NCBI RefSeq assembly: GCF_019219825.1
Contig: NZ_JAHUXH010000003.1
Span: 248,001-312,000, forward strand
DNA length: 64,000 nucleotides
Direction of reading: 5' to 3'
DNA from: Streptomyces sp. TRM70350
Lineage (GTDB): Bacteria; Actinomycetota; Actinomycetes; Streptomycetales; Streptomycetaceae
The position numbers and the translations under genes were made by a program. The notes below the pieces were generated by a model that was not told the DNA's origin, searched no databases, and was given only the letters and a program-made list of their open reading frames with translations. Of this stretch, positions 35,471-44,280 are shown piece by piece. Every line of letters starts with the position of its first letter. Position 1 is the first letter of the stretch.

Positions 35471-36757
35471 ATGCACGGCGGCGGGAACATGGAGCGGCGG
35501 ACGGTACTCAAGGCGGCCGGTGTGTCGCTGGCTACGCTGGGGCTGACGGCCGCCGGCTGCGGAGGGGGTGGCAGCGGGTCGGGCGACGGGACGGTCACGA
35601 TCCGTTACGCCTGGTGGGGTGCGGAGGAGCGGACCAAGAGAATCAACCAGACCATCGCGCTCTTCGAGAAGAAGTACCCGAAGATCAAGGTGGAGACCGA
35701 CTTCCAGGATTACGTCGCCTTTTGGGAGAAGTTCCAGACCCAGGCGGCCGGTGGAAATCCGCCGGACGTTTTCCAGAACTCCGTAGCGTTTCTGCGGAAG
35801 TACGACAAGAGGGGCGTGCTCCTCGACCTCAAGTCCCAGGTGGACGCCGGAAATCTGAGCATGGACAACTTCCGGGCCGGGGTCGAGAAGGTCGGCGAGG
35901 TGGACGGAAAGCTGCTCGGCGTTCCGGTCGGATCCAACACGATGTCACTTGTCATCGACGAGAAGGTCTTTGAGAAGGCTGGTATCAAGCCCGAGCAGGG
36001 CTGGACCTGGGACGAGTACTTCGCCGCCCTGGAGAAGATCCGCAACACCCAGAAGGTCGCGGGCGACACCGGCTACTTCAGCATCATGTACCTGTACGAC
36101 CTGTACCTGCGGCAGAACGGCAAGGCGTTCTTCACCGAGGACGGACTCGGTTTCACGGAGGCCGATCTGACGGAGTGGTGGACGGACGGGTACAACCGCG
36201 TCAAGGCCGGGATCATCACCGACCCGAAGAAGGTCGAGCAGCTCAAGCCCAAGTCGGCGCTGGCCTCCGGTGACGGGGCGTCCGAGTTCACCTGGGACAA
36301 CTTCACCGTGCGCTACACCACGGAGGGCGACAGCACCTACGGGCTCGCGCCGATCCCCACGACCGACGGCAAGCAGACCGGCCAGTACCTCTCCTCGCTG
36401 ATGCTGAGCGCCTCCGCGCGGACCAAGCACCCCAAGGAGGTCGCGCAGTTCATCGACTTCATGGTGCACGATCCCGAGGTCGGCAAGATCATGGGCTACG
36501 ACCGCGGCATCCTGGCGACCACCGAGCAGTTCGAGGCCTACCAGCCGTCCGACGCCCCACAGCAGGCCATCGCCCAGTACGAGAAGGACGTCGCCGAGGC
36601 GGGCGTACTCGGGCCCATCACCCCGCACCCGGCCGGCGCCGACACCGTCGAGGCCGCCTTCCTGCGCATCGCGGGTGACGTGGGCCTGGGCAAGTCGAAG
36701 GTCTCCGACGCGGTGAAGCAGTTCTTCTCCGAGGCCGAGACCGCCCTCGCCGCCTGA
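35471..36757 (+). CDS. Carbohydrate ABC transporter, substrate-binding lipoprotein
   Basis: A 428-residue extracellular binding protein (family 1 type). The N-terminus combines twin arginines (ERRTVLKAAG) with a lipobox LTAAGC (Cys30), i.e. a Tat lipoprotein. The mature part has the alternation typical of oligosaccharide binders (FEKKYPKIKVETDFQDYVAF, PPDVFQNSVAFLRKY). ATG 35471 has GGGGAGGG seven bases upstream. The stop overlaps the permease ATG (TGATG). With the YesL and YetA-like genes downstream, the likely ligand is a rhamnogalacturonan fragment. Confidence 0.9.
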   Translation: MHGGGNMERRTVLKAAGVSLATLGLTAAGCGGGGSGSGDGTVTIRYAWWGAEERTKRINQTIALFEKKYPKIKVETDFQDYVAFWEKFQTQAAGGNPPDVFQNSVAFLRKYDKRGVLLDLKSQVDAGNLSMDNFRAGVEKVGEVDGKLLGVPVGSNTMSLVIDEKVFEKAGIKPEQGWTWDEYFAALEKIRNTQKVAGDTGYFSIMYLYDLYLRQNGKAFFTEDGLGFTEADLTEWWTDGYNRVKAGIITDPKKVEQLKPKSALASGDGASEFTWDNFTVRYTTEGDSTYGLAPIPTTDGKQTGQYLSSLMLSASARTKHPKEVAQFIDFMVHDPEVGKIMGYDRGILATTEQFEAYQPSDAPQQAIAQYEKDVAEAGVLGPITPHPAGADTVEAAFLRIAGDVGLGKSKVSDAVKQFFSEAETALAA

Positions 36758-37728
36758 TGGGAACCGCAGTGACGACGCTCGTCAAGGACTCCCCGCCGCA
36801 GGCATCGGAGAAGCGCCCCGACGCCCCGGGCGACGCCAAGCGGCGGGGCCGCCGGGAGAATCTCGCCGGCTACCTGTTCATGTCCCCGTGGATCGCCGGA
36901 TTTCTGCTGCTGACCGCGGGGCCGATGGTCGCCTCGCTGTATTTCGCGTTCACGGACTACAACCTCTTCACCGCGCCGAACTGGGTCGGCTTCGACAACT
37001 TTACCAAGATGTTCGAGGACCCCCGCTGGCAGAATTCGGTGGAGGTGACGGCCAAGTACGTCGTCATCGGCACACCGCTGAAACTGCTGCTGGCGCTGGG
37101 CGTCGCCCTGCTGCTCGCGCAGAGCCGGCGCGGGCAGGGCTTCTACCGGGCCGCGTTCTACGCCCCCTCGCTGATCGGCGCGAGCGTCTCGGTCGGCTTC
37201 GTCTGGCGGGCGCTGTTCTCCGACGACGCCATCGTGGACCGTACCCAGTCGCTGTTCGGCATGGACGTCGGCGGCTGGGTCGGCAACGCGGACTGGATCC
37301 TCTACTGCCTGGTCGCCCTCACCGTCTGGCAGTTCGGCGCGCCCATGGTCATCTTCCTCGCCGGGCTCAAGCAGGTGCCGCGCGAGCTGTACGAGGCCGC
37401 AGAGGTGGACGGGGCCGGACCGCTCAGGCGGTTCTGGAGCATCACGCTCCCGATGATTTCCCCGGTGCTGTTCTTCAACGTGCTGCTGGAGACCATCCAC
37501 TCCTTCCAGATCTTCGGCTCGGCGTACGTCGTCTCCAACGCCACCTGCGGACCGGCGGACGCCACGCTCGTCTACACCTGTTACCTGTACCAGAAGGGCT
37601 TCAAGGAGGCCCAGATGGGCTTCGCCTCCGCGATGGCCTGGATGCTGCTGCTCGCCGTGGCCCTGGTGACGGCGGTCCTCTTCTGGTCCCAGAAGCGGTG
37701 GGTGCACTACGAGGAGGCCGCCCGATGA
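36757..37728 (+). CDS. Carbohydrate ABC transporter, permease 1
   Basis: A 323-residue MalF/UgpA-like permease with a cytoplasmic N-terminal tail and six membrane helices (from NLAGYLFMSPWIAGFLLLTA). The ATPase-contacting EAA loop is YEAAEVDGAGPLRRFWSITL. ATG 36757 shares a base with the previous stop; the end overlaps permease 2 by four bases. No ATPase gene is in the operon, so it probably uses a shared MsiK-type ATPase encoded elsewhere, as is usual in Streptomyces. Confidence 0.92.
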   Translation: MGTAVTTLVKDSPPQASEKRPDAPGDAKRRGRRENLAGYLFMSPWIAGFLLLTAGPMVASLYFAFTDYNLFTAPNWVGFDNFTKMFEDPRWQNSVEVTAKYVVIGTPLKLLLALGVALLLAQSRRGQGFYRAAFYAPSLIGASVSVGFVWRALFSDDAIVDRTQSLFGMDVGGWVGNADWILYCLVALTVWQFGAPMVIFLAGLKQVPRELYEAAEVDGAGPLRRFWSITLPMISPVLFFNVLLETIHSFQIFGSAYVVSNATCGPADATLVYTCYLYQKGFKEAQMGFASAMAWMLLLAVALVTAVLFWSQKRWVHYEEAAR

Positions 37729-38600
37729 GCACCACCACGCCCACGACCCGATCCCTCTCCCTGGGCCGCAAGCGCACCGGCTCCCTCGTCTGGCACCTCA
37801 GCGCCCTGCTCGTCCTGGCGGTCGTGCTCTATCCGGTCATCTGGGTCATCGGCGCCTCGTTCAAGCCCAGCCGGGAGATCATCGCCAGCCTGGACCTGTT
37901 CCCGACGAGTCCCATCCTCGACAACTTCAAGGGTCTGGCCGACGGCATCGCCGACATCTCCATCGCGATCTTCTTCCAGAACTCCCTCTTCTACGCCCTG
38001 GGGTCGGTCGCGGGCATCCTGATCTCCTGCTCGCTGACCGCCTACGCCTTCGCCCGGATCAGGTTCGCCGGGCGGAACCTGATGTTCTCCCTCATGATCG
38101 GCACTCTGCTGCTGCCGTATCACGTGCTGCTGATCCCGCAGTACGTGATGTTCCAGAAGATGGAGCTGATCAACACCTATGTGCCGCTGCTGATCGGCAA
38201 GTTCCTGGCCATCGAGGCGTTCTTCGTCTTCCTCATGGTGCAGTTCATGCGGAACCTGCCGAAGGAGCTGGACGAGGCCGCCCGGATCGACGGGTGCGGG
38301 CACCTGCGGATCTACTGGTCGATCGTGCTGCCGCTGTGCCGGCCCGCACTCATCACCAGCGCCATCTTCACCTTCATCAACGCCTGGAACGACTTCATGG
38401 GCCCGCTGATCTACCTCAACGAGCCCGGCAAGTACACCGTGTCCCTCGGCATGATGATGTTCCGCGACCAGGAGGGTGTCGCCAACTACGGCGGCATGAT
38501 CGCGATGTCGCTGGTCGCCCTGCTGCCCGTCCTGCTCTTCTTCCTCGCCTTCCAGCGCTATCTGATCGACGGCATGGCGACGTCGGGTCTGAAGGGTTGA
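37725..38600 (+). CDS. Carbohydrate ABC transporter, permease 2
   Basis: A 291-residue MalG-like permease with six helices. The EAA loop is LDEAARIDGCGHLRIYWSIV, and the C-terminal FLAFQRYLIDGMATSGLKG is the classic MalG ending. ATG 37725 overlaps the permease 1 stop (ATGA). Forms a heterodimer with permease 1. Followed 7 bp later by the DUF624 gene. Confidence 0.93.
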   Translation: MSTTTPTTRSLSLGRKRTGSLVWHLSALLVLAVVLYPVIWVIGASFKPSREIIASLDLFPTSPILDNFKGLADGIADISIAIFFQNSLFYALGSVAGILISCSLTAYAFARIRFAGRNLMFSLMIGTLLLPYHVLLIPQYVMFQKMELINTYVPLLIGKFLAIEAFFVFLMVQFMRNLPKELDEAARIDGCGHLRIYWSIVLPLCRPALITSAIFTFINAWNDFMGPLIYLNEPGKYTVSLGMMMFRDQEGVANYGGMIAMSLVALLPVLLFFLAFQRYLIDGMATSGLKG

Positions 38601-38607
38601 TGCGGCC

Positions 38608-39198
38608 ATGGCCGAAGCGCGTGTGAAGGCCCGTCGGGAGTCCGTCTTCGCCGAGCGGTTCGCCGTCTTCGCCGAGTGTCTGCTGACCGGGGTGTGGATC
38701 GCGGTCGCCTCCCTGGGTGTGGTCACCTATCCCGCCGCGTTCGCCGCGGGTGCCCGGCATCTGCGCCGACGTACGGCCCACGAGGGCGGCGGCCGGCGGG
38801 AGTTCGTCGCCGACTTCCGGGCGGCCGTGCGGCGCGGCTGGCTCGTCGGGGTCGCCGGGTGGGCCGCGGCGATCGCGGTCTGGGTGGACGTACAGGCCGC
38901 GCGGGCCGGGATTCCCGGCGGGCCGTTCGTCGGGGCCGTCGGGCTGTGCGCGCTGATCGGGGTCGTCGTCGCCGGGTTGCGGGCGGCGGCGGTCTGGACG
39001 CCGGGGGCCTCCTGGCGTGCGCTGCTCGCCGCCGCCGGGCGGCGGACCCTCCGGGACCCCGCCGGGTCCTTCCTGCTCGTCGGCGGACTGGTGGTCGTCG
39101 CCTGCTCCGGCTGGTTCATCCCCCCGCTGGCGGTTCCCGTCCTGGGGGCCGTCGCGGCGGCCGCCGTCGCCGTGGAGGAGCGGTACCGGCATCGCTGA
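38608..39198 (+). CDS. YesL/DUF624-family membrane protein
   Basis: A 196-residue membrane protein with about five helices. The N-terminal FAECLLTGVWIAVASLGVVTYPAAFAAG resembles DUF624 (YesL), a family encoded next to plant-polysaccharide ABC importers in Bacillus and actinomycetes. Role unproven, perhaps an accessory of the transporter. ATG 38608, 7 bp after permease 2, clearly in the operon. Confidence 0.72.
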   Translation: MAEARVKARRESVFAERFAVFAECLLTGVWIAVASLGVVTYPAAFAAGARHLRRRTAHEGGGRREFVADFRAAVRRGWLVGVAGWAAAIAVWVDVQAARAGIPGGPFVGAVGLCALIGVVVAGLRAAAVWTPGASWRALLAAAGRRTLRDPAGSFLLVGGLVVVACSGWFIPPLAVPVLGAVAAAAVAVEERYRHR

Positions 39199-39263
39199 CC
39201 GGCGGTGCACCAGGTCCGGCGCCATCGGCGCCGCGACCCTCCCTGTCATGCCCCTGACCATCC

Positions 39264-39273
39264 GAAACGCTTC
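39264..39273. promoter_or_regulatory. Second GAAACGnTTC site, before the YetA-like gene
   Basis: GAAACGCTTC lies 21 bp before the ATG of the large secreted protein, in the 95-bp gap after the YesL gene. It matches the core at 35436-35445 in nine of ten bases. It may be a separate operator for this gene. Confidence 0.4.
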
Positions 39274-39293
39274 CCGCACGGAAAGGAAAGGCC

Positions 39294-42038
39294 ATGTCCC
39301 CCATCCCCCGCAGGTCCGTTCTCAAGGCGGCCGCCGTCGCCGGAGCCGCCGCGCAGTTCAGCTGGGCGCTCGGATCGGCCGCACAGGCCGCACCGGCCGC
39401 GCCCAGAGCGGACGACCCCGTGCCCCTGAACTGGCTGGAGGACGGCGGCCTCGGCGCCGCCCCCGGCTCCACCGTCGGCGTCCCCTGGCCCAAGGGCGTC
39501 CACCAGGAGGACCAGACCTTCGCGCTCACCGACGAGGACGGCACGGCTGTGCCCGTGCAGTCCTGGCCGCTCGCCTACTGGCCGGACGGCTCCCTCAAGT
39601 GGACCGCGCACGCCGTGAGTTCCGGCGGCGCGGGCAAGCTCACCCTCACCCCCGGCGCGCAGCCCACCGCACCCGCCCACAAGGTCACCGTCGACAAGCG
39701 CGGCGGCACCATCGACATATCGACCGGCGTCATCACCGCGAAGATCGGCAAGTCCGGCTCCACCCTCGTCAAGTCGGTCACCCGCGGTTCGACGGAGATC
39801 GCCAAGAACGGCCGGCTCGTGCTGCTCCGCCAGCCCGAGGTCGAGGACGACGACCAGGGCACCGTGAAGTACGAGCGCTTCGACAGCGCCATCTCCGAGG
39901 TCACCGTCGAGCAGGACGGGCCCGTCCGCGCGGTCGTCCGGATCGACGGCAAGCACCGCAAGGGCGGCCGGAGCTGGCTGCCGTTCTCCATCCGCCTCTA
40001 CTTCTACGCGGGCGCCGAATCCTTCCGCATGATGCACACCATCACGTACGACGGCAAGCAGGAGCCGGGCAAGGCCAGCGGCGACTTCATCCGCGGCATC
40101 GGCGTCCGCTTCACCGTGCCGATGCGGGACGCCGCCTACGACCGGCACATCCGCATCGGCGGCGAGGGCACCGGCCTGCTGCGCGAGGCGGTCAAGGGCG
40201 TCACCGGGCTGCGCCGCGACCCGGGGGCGGCCGTGCGGACGGCCCAGTTCGAGGGCAGGAAGCTGCCGGACCCGTCGACCTGGGACCAGCGGGTGACGAC
40301 CCGCCTGCAGTACATCCCCGAGTGGGGCGACTACACCCTCTCGCAGCTGTCCGCCGACGGCTTCACCGTGCGCAAGCGCACCAAGAAGGGCCACGGCTGG
40401 ATCGGAGCGGGCGGCGGCCGGCGGGCCAGCGGCTTCGGATACGTCGGTGGCGCGAGCGGCGGGTTCGCCTTCGGGCTGCGCGACTTCTGGGAGAAGTTCC
40501 CCGCCCAGCTCGACATCCGCGACGCCCACACCGACGAGGCCGAGGTCACCCTCTGGCTCTGGTCGCCCGAGGCGCAGCCCATGGACCTGCGCTTCTACCA
40601 CGACGGCATGGGCCAGGACACCTACCCCGAGCAGCTCGAAGGCCTCAACATCACCTACGAGGACTACGAACCCGGCTTCGGCACCCCCTACGGCATCGCC
40701 CGCACCAGCGAACTCCTCTTCTGGGCCCATGAGTCCACACCCAGCGCCGAGGACATGGCCCGGCAGGTCGAGGCCGTCCGCACCCCGCCCCAACTCGCCG
40801 CCCCGCCCCGGCAGCTCATCAACGCGGGCGTCTTCGGCAAGCTGTTCTCCGAACCCGACCGCTCCACGCCCGCCAAGGCGAAGATCGAGGACCACCTCGA
40901 CTTCCTCTTCACCTACTACAAGGACCAGGTGGAGATGCGCCGTTGGTACGGCTTCTGGGACTACGGCGACATCATGCACTCGTACGATCCCGCCCGCCAC
41001 CAGTGGTGCTACGACGTCGGCGGCTACGCCTGGGACAACTCCGAGCTCTCACCCGACCTGTGGCTGTGGTTCGCGTACATGCGCTCGGGCCGCGCCGACA
41101 TCTTCCGCTTCGCCGAGGCCATGACCCGGCACACCGGCGAGGTCGACGTCTACCACATCGGCGAGTGGGCCGGTCTCGGGACGCGTCACGGCGTCCAGCA
41201 CTACGCCGACAGCGCCAAGCAGCAGCGCATCGCCAACACCACCTACCGGCGCTACTACTACTTCCTCACCGCCGACGAACGCGTCGGCGACCTCATGCAC
41301 GCGAACGTCGACTCCGACGAGACCTTCCTGGTCCTCGACCCCATCCGCAAGATCCGCACCGAGCCGTACACCCCCGACCGCAACGCCCTGTCCATCGGCT
41401 TCGGCACCGACTGGAGCGGCCTGGTCTCCGCCTGGCTCACCGAGTGGGAGCGGCGCGGACCCAAGTGGGAGAAGGCCAAGGCGCGGGTGCTGTCCACGAT
41501 GGAGACCATCGCCGCCCAGCCCAACGGCTTCGTCCAGGGCAACGCGCTGTACGACCTGGACACCGGCAAGTTCGCCATCGCGGCGGAGCCCAGGGTCGGG
41601 GTGTCGCACCTGTCGGCGATGTTCGGCCTGGTCGAGCTGTGCGCCGAGCTGATCGACCAGGTCGACATGCCGAAGTTCAAGGAGGCGTGGCTGGACTACT
41701 GCCGCTACTACAACGCCAGCCGGGCCGAACAGTCCGCGCGCTACGGCACCCACTTCGGCAGCCTGCTCCTGTTCCAGGGCCACTCACGCCAGGACGCCTA
41801 TGCCGCCGTCCAGACCGGCGACGACACGCTGGCGGCCCGCGCGTGGCAGCAGTTCTACAACAGCCGGGACACCTGGGACTACAAGGAGTCCACGGACTGG
41901 TCCACGAAGAAGATCGAGGGCCCGACCGCCCTGGTCCCGGGCAGTGAGGCGGCCTGGGTGTCCACCAACGCCACAGCGCTGTACGGGCTGGCGGCGATCC
42001 AGAACCTGGCACTGGTGGGCGACAAGATGCCTTCCTAG
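39294..42038 (+). CDS. Tat-exported exo-rhamnogalacturonan lyase-like protein (YetA/PL26 type)
   Basis: A 914-residue secreted protein. Signal: PRRSVLKAAAVAGAAAQFSW, a Tat motif with cleavage near AQA. The N-terminal third is beta-rich (VPLNWLEDGG, VGVPWPKGVHQEDQTFALTD), as in the PcRGLX/YetA beta-sandwich. The remainder is a large helical-toroid-like domain rich in aromatic residues (WYGFWDYGDIMHSYDPARHQ, YHIGEWAGLGTRHGVQHY) that suits a sugar-binding cleft. Family members include PL26 rhamnogalacturonan exolyases. AAGGAAAGG precedes ATG 39294. Exact activity is inferred from family and context. Confidence 0.75.
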   Translation: MSPIPRRSVLKAAAVAGAAAQFSWALGSAAQAAPAAPRADDPVPLNWLEDGGLGAAPGSTVGVPWPKGVHQEDQTFALTDEDGTAVPVQSWPLAYWPDGSLKWTAHAVSSGGAGKLTLTPGAQPTAPAHKVTVDKRGGTIDISTGVITAKIGKSGSTLVKSVTRGSTEIAKNGRLVLLRQPEVEDDDQGTVKYERFDSAISEVTVEQDGPVRAVVRIDGKHRKGGRSWLPFSIRLYFYAGAESFRMMHTITYDGKQEPGKASGDFIRGIGVRFTVPMRDAAYDRHIRIGGEGTGLLREAVKGVTGLRRDPGAAVRTAQFEGRKLPDPSTWDQRVTTRLQYIPEWGDYTLSQLSADGFTVRKRTKKGHGWIGAGGGRRASGFGYVGGASGGFAFGLRDFWEKFPAQLDIRDAHTDEAEVTLWLWSPEAQPMDLRFYHDGMGQDTYPEQLEGLNITYEDYEPGFGTPYGIARTSELLFWAHESTPSAEDMARQVEAVRTPPQLAAPPRQLINAGVFGKLFSEPDRSTPAKAKIEDHLDFLFTYYKDQVEMRRWYGFWDYGDIMHSYDPARHQWCYDVGGYAWDNSELSPDLWLWFAYMRSGRADIFRFAEAMTRHTGEVDVYHIGEWAGLGTRHGVQHYADSAKQQRIANTTYRRYYYFLTADERVGDLMHANVDSDETFLVLDPIRKIRTEPYTPDRNALSIGFGTDWSGLVSAWLTEWERRGPKWEKAKARVLSTMETIAAQPNGFVQGNALYDLDTGKFAIAAEPRVGVSHLSAMFGLVELCAELIDQVDMPKFKEAWLDYCRYYNASRAEQSARYGTHFGSLLLFQGHSRQDAYAAVQTGDDTLAARAWQQFYNSRDTWDYKESTDWSTKKIEGPTALVPGSEAAWVSTNATALYGLAAIQNLALVGDKMPS

Positions 42039-42181
42039 GAAGCCCGGGAAGAGCGCCGCCGCACGGGCGGCGGCGCTCGTTCAGGAGTGTGGTCCAGGTC
42101 ACGTCGTACGCCATGAGTACGCGTACTCAGAACGTACTCGGATCGGGCACGGAACTGTCCTCCCATGGGCAGACTGCGCCC

Positions 42182-42640
42182 ATGAACTGGACCCACTACC
42201 GCTTCCGCAGCCTGTGGCCCCTGCCCGCCCCGCCCGCCACCGTGTACGGCGTGCTGGAGCGGCCCGAGGAGTATCCGCGCTGGTGGCGACAGGTGCGCGA
42301 GGTCGAGGCCAGGGGCGGCGTCCACGGCGTGATCCGGATCCGGTCGCTCCTCCCGTACGACATGACCATCACCGCGCGTGAGGTGCGGCGGGATCCGCGG
42401 GCCGGGGTGCTGGAGATCGCGATGTCCGGCGACATCGAGGGCTGGGCGCGCTGGACGGTCACGCCGGCGGGGACCGGATGCCTGGCCCGCTACGACCAGG
42501 TGGTGGACGTGAACAAGCCGCTGCTGCGGCGGTTCGCCGTACCCGGGCGGCCGGTCTTCCGGGCCAACCACTGGCTGATGATGCGGGCCGGGCGGCGGGG
42601 CCTGCTGGCGTACCTGGGGCGTCTGTCCGAAGCGGTTTGA
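42182..42640 (+). CDS. SRPBCC-fold (polyketide cyclase/START-like) protein
   Basis: A 152-residue protein beginning MNWTHYRFRSLWPLPAPPAT, with VYGVLERPEEYPRWWRQVRE and a long C-terminal helix, typical of the SRPBCC helix-grip fold that binds hydrophobic ligands. No catalytic residue can be named. ATG 42182 is chosen by homology; the frame is open from 42089. It lies alone between the secreted lyase and the second tRNA-Val. Confidence 0.8.
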   Translation: MNWTHYRFRSLWPLPAPPATVYGVLERPEEYPRWWRQVREVEARGGVHGVIRIRSLLPYDMTITAREVRRDPRAGVLEIAMSGDIEGWARWTVTPAGTGCLARYDQVVDVNKPLLRRFAVPGRPVFRANHWLMMRAGRRGLLAYLGRLSEAV

Positions 42641-42679
42641 AGGAAGCGCCGGGGCACCTGTATTGTTCAGTGCGTTCCC

Positions 42680-42751
42680 GGGCGATTAGCTCAGTGGGAG
42701 AGCGCTTCGTTCACACCGAAGAGGTCACTGGTTCGAACCCAGTATCGCCCA
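42680..42751 (+). tRNA. tRNA-Val (CAC), copy 2
   Basis: Identical over all 72 nt to 35009-35080, same strand. Upstream TTGAAG (42636-42641) and TATTGT (42660-42665) with an 18-bp spacer make a reasonable promoter. Confidence 0.97.
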
Positions 42752-42760
42752 CCGGGAAAG

Positions 42761-42790
42761 GCCGGTCCGCCGCAGCGGACCGGCTTTTTT
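42761..42790. terminator. Rho-independent terminator after tRNA-Val copy 2
   Basis: 10-bp stem (42761-42770 with 42775-42784), CGCA loop and six T. The clearest classical terminator in the window; it also lies just past the convergent exonuclease stop. Confidence 0.92.
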
Positions 42791-42797
42791 GCACCCT

Positions 42798-43523
42798 CTA
42801 CGCCGCCGTCGGCAGCCCCGGACGCAGCGGCCACGCCGGGTCCACCGCCTCCTCGCTGCCACTGCGCGCGAACCACGCCTGCAGGCCGCGTGCCTGCGCC
42901 GCGTGCCACACCGCCTGCAGGGTGTGCAGCTCGGCGGGGGAGAGGCGCTCCAGCCGGGACGCGAACCGACGCCCTATGGCCCGTACGAGGTGCAGGGAGG
43001 CCAGCGCGTCCGCGGCCGCGTCATGCGCGCCGTCGAGCGGGACGCCGTAGTGCGCGCAGAGGTCGGTGAGCGTACGGCGGCCCTTGCGGTAGCGGTCCAG
43101 GTGCTTGTCCAGCACCCGCGGGTCCAGGACGAGCAGCGGCACCGACTCGAACCAGTGGCCCAGCGACGAGGCGCGATGCCGGCGCAGCTCGCGGTCGAGG
43201 AGCGTCAGGTCGAACGGCGCGTTCATCACCACCAACGGCCGCCCGGTCCCCGCCTGTTCGGCCAGCTCGGTGGCTATCTCGTGCATCACCGGCGCGGGCC
43301 AGCGGCCGTTGCGCGCCAGGTGATCCTCCGTCAGCCCGTGCACCGCCGTCGCCTCGGCGGGCACGGGCACACCCGGGTTCACCAGCCAGTGGTGCACCCG
43401 GGGCCGCGTGCCAGGGGCGTCCTGGACGACGAGGGCGGCCGACACGATCCGGTCGGTCTCGACGTCCACGCCCGTTGTCTCCGTGTCGAATGCCGCCAGA
43501 GGGCCCTCGTACCAGCACGTCAT
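42798..43523 (-). CDS. DEDDh 3'-5' exonuclease (DnaQ-like)
   Basis: A 241-residue exonuclease domain protein. Exo I is AAFDTETTGVDVETD, Exo II is in VVMNAPFDLTLLDREL, and Exo III is HDAAADALA, giving the DEDDh metal-binding set. It hydrolyses DNA or RNA from the 3' end; it may be a proofreading-like or repair exonuclease. ATG 43523 is used. Convergent with the tRNA, divergent from the DUF4365 gene. Confidence 0.9.
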   Translation of the reverse strand: MTCWYEGPLAAFDTETTGVDVETDRIVSAALVVQDAPGTRPRVHHWLVNPGVPVPAEATAVHGLTEDHLARNGRWPAPVMHEIATELAEQAGTGRPLVVMNAPFDLTLLDRELRRHRASSLGHWFESVPLLVLDPRVLDKHLDRYRKGRRTLTDLCAHYGVPLDGAHDAAADALASLHLVRAIGRRFASRLERLSPAELHTLQAVWHAAQARGLQAWFARSGSEEAVDPAWPLRPGLPTAA

Positions 43524-43713
43524 ACGTACACAACTCCTCGTTCACCCACGGCAGCTGACGCACCGTCTTCTGCCCGTTTGGTGATACCCGGGCCGTTTGC
43601 GCCGTACGCCGGGAGGAGACAACAGAAGTACGGGTCCGCGCAGTTCAGCGGCGTGTTCCGCGTGCGCGTCCCCGGCGCGGGGACATTTCACTTTGCTTGG
43701 AAGGCTGTTGGCC

Positions 43714-44280
43714 ATGGCGATAGCGCAGCCCGAGCGGGGCGGGCTGCTGCCCGAACGCACGGGCCCCCATCGCGGTTCACTCGCCACCACCGCCTGCATG
43801 GAGACACTGCAGGTGGGTTATCTGCACGCCGTAGCGGCGGCCGCCGGCTGCTCGCTCTCCCAGCCCTTCCCGGACAACGGCATCGACTGGCACGTCAGCC
43901 ACAGCGCGCCCGGGCACACGGTCGACGACGAGGTCACCATCAAGGTGCAGCTCAAGGCGACGTACCAGAGAGCGCCCAAACCACCCGGGCGCTTCTTCTC
44001 CTTCACGCTCGACAACGACCACCTGGCGAAACTCGCCCGCACCCCGGTCTCGGTGCACAAGATCCTCGTCGTGATGCTCGTCCCGCGGTCGCAGGACGAC
44101 TGGCTGCGCGCCAGCCACGACCGGCTCGACCTCAGGCACTGCTGCTACTGGGTCAACCTCGCCGGTCACCCCATCACCGGCCGGCACCGGACCAACGTCC
44201 GTATACCGACCGCACGCATCTTCGACGACCGGGCGCTGTGCGAGATCATGACGCGGGTCGGGACGGGAGGCAGACCATGA
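43714..44280 (+). CDS. DUF4365-domain protein
   Basis: A 188-residue protein with the pattern of DUF4365: a conserved Asp (NGIDWHVSH) followed by IKVQLKAT, where D...Q-x-K recalls the PD-(D/E)XK nuclease core. It also has KLARTPVSVHKILVVMLVPR. Cytoplasmic, no membrane segment. GTTGGAAGG-like site before ATG 43714. Its stop overlaps the next gene (ATGA), so the two products probably act together. Nuclease-like activity is an inference only. Confidence 0.72.
   Translation: MAIAQPERGGLLPERTGPHRGSLATTACMETLQVGYLHAVAAAAGCSLSQPFPDNGIDWHVSHSAPGHTVDDEVTIKVQLKATYQRAPKPPGRFFSFTLDNDHLAKLARTPVSVHKILVVMLVPRSQDDWLRASHDRLDLRHCCYWVNLAGHPITGRHRTNVRIPTARIFDDRALCEIMTRVGTGGRP

Noticed and set aside
35009..42751. 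Integrative element or prophage at the tRNA-Val genes
   Set aside because: No integrase, relaxase, phage gene or att-like identity beyond the tRNA itself was found.
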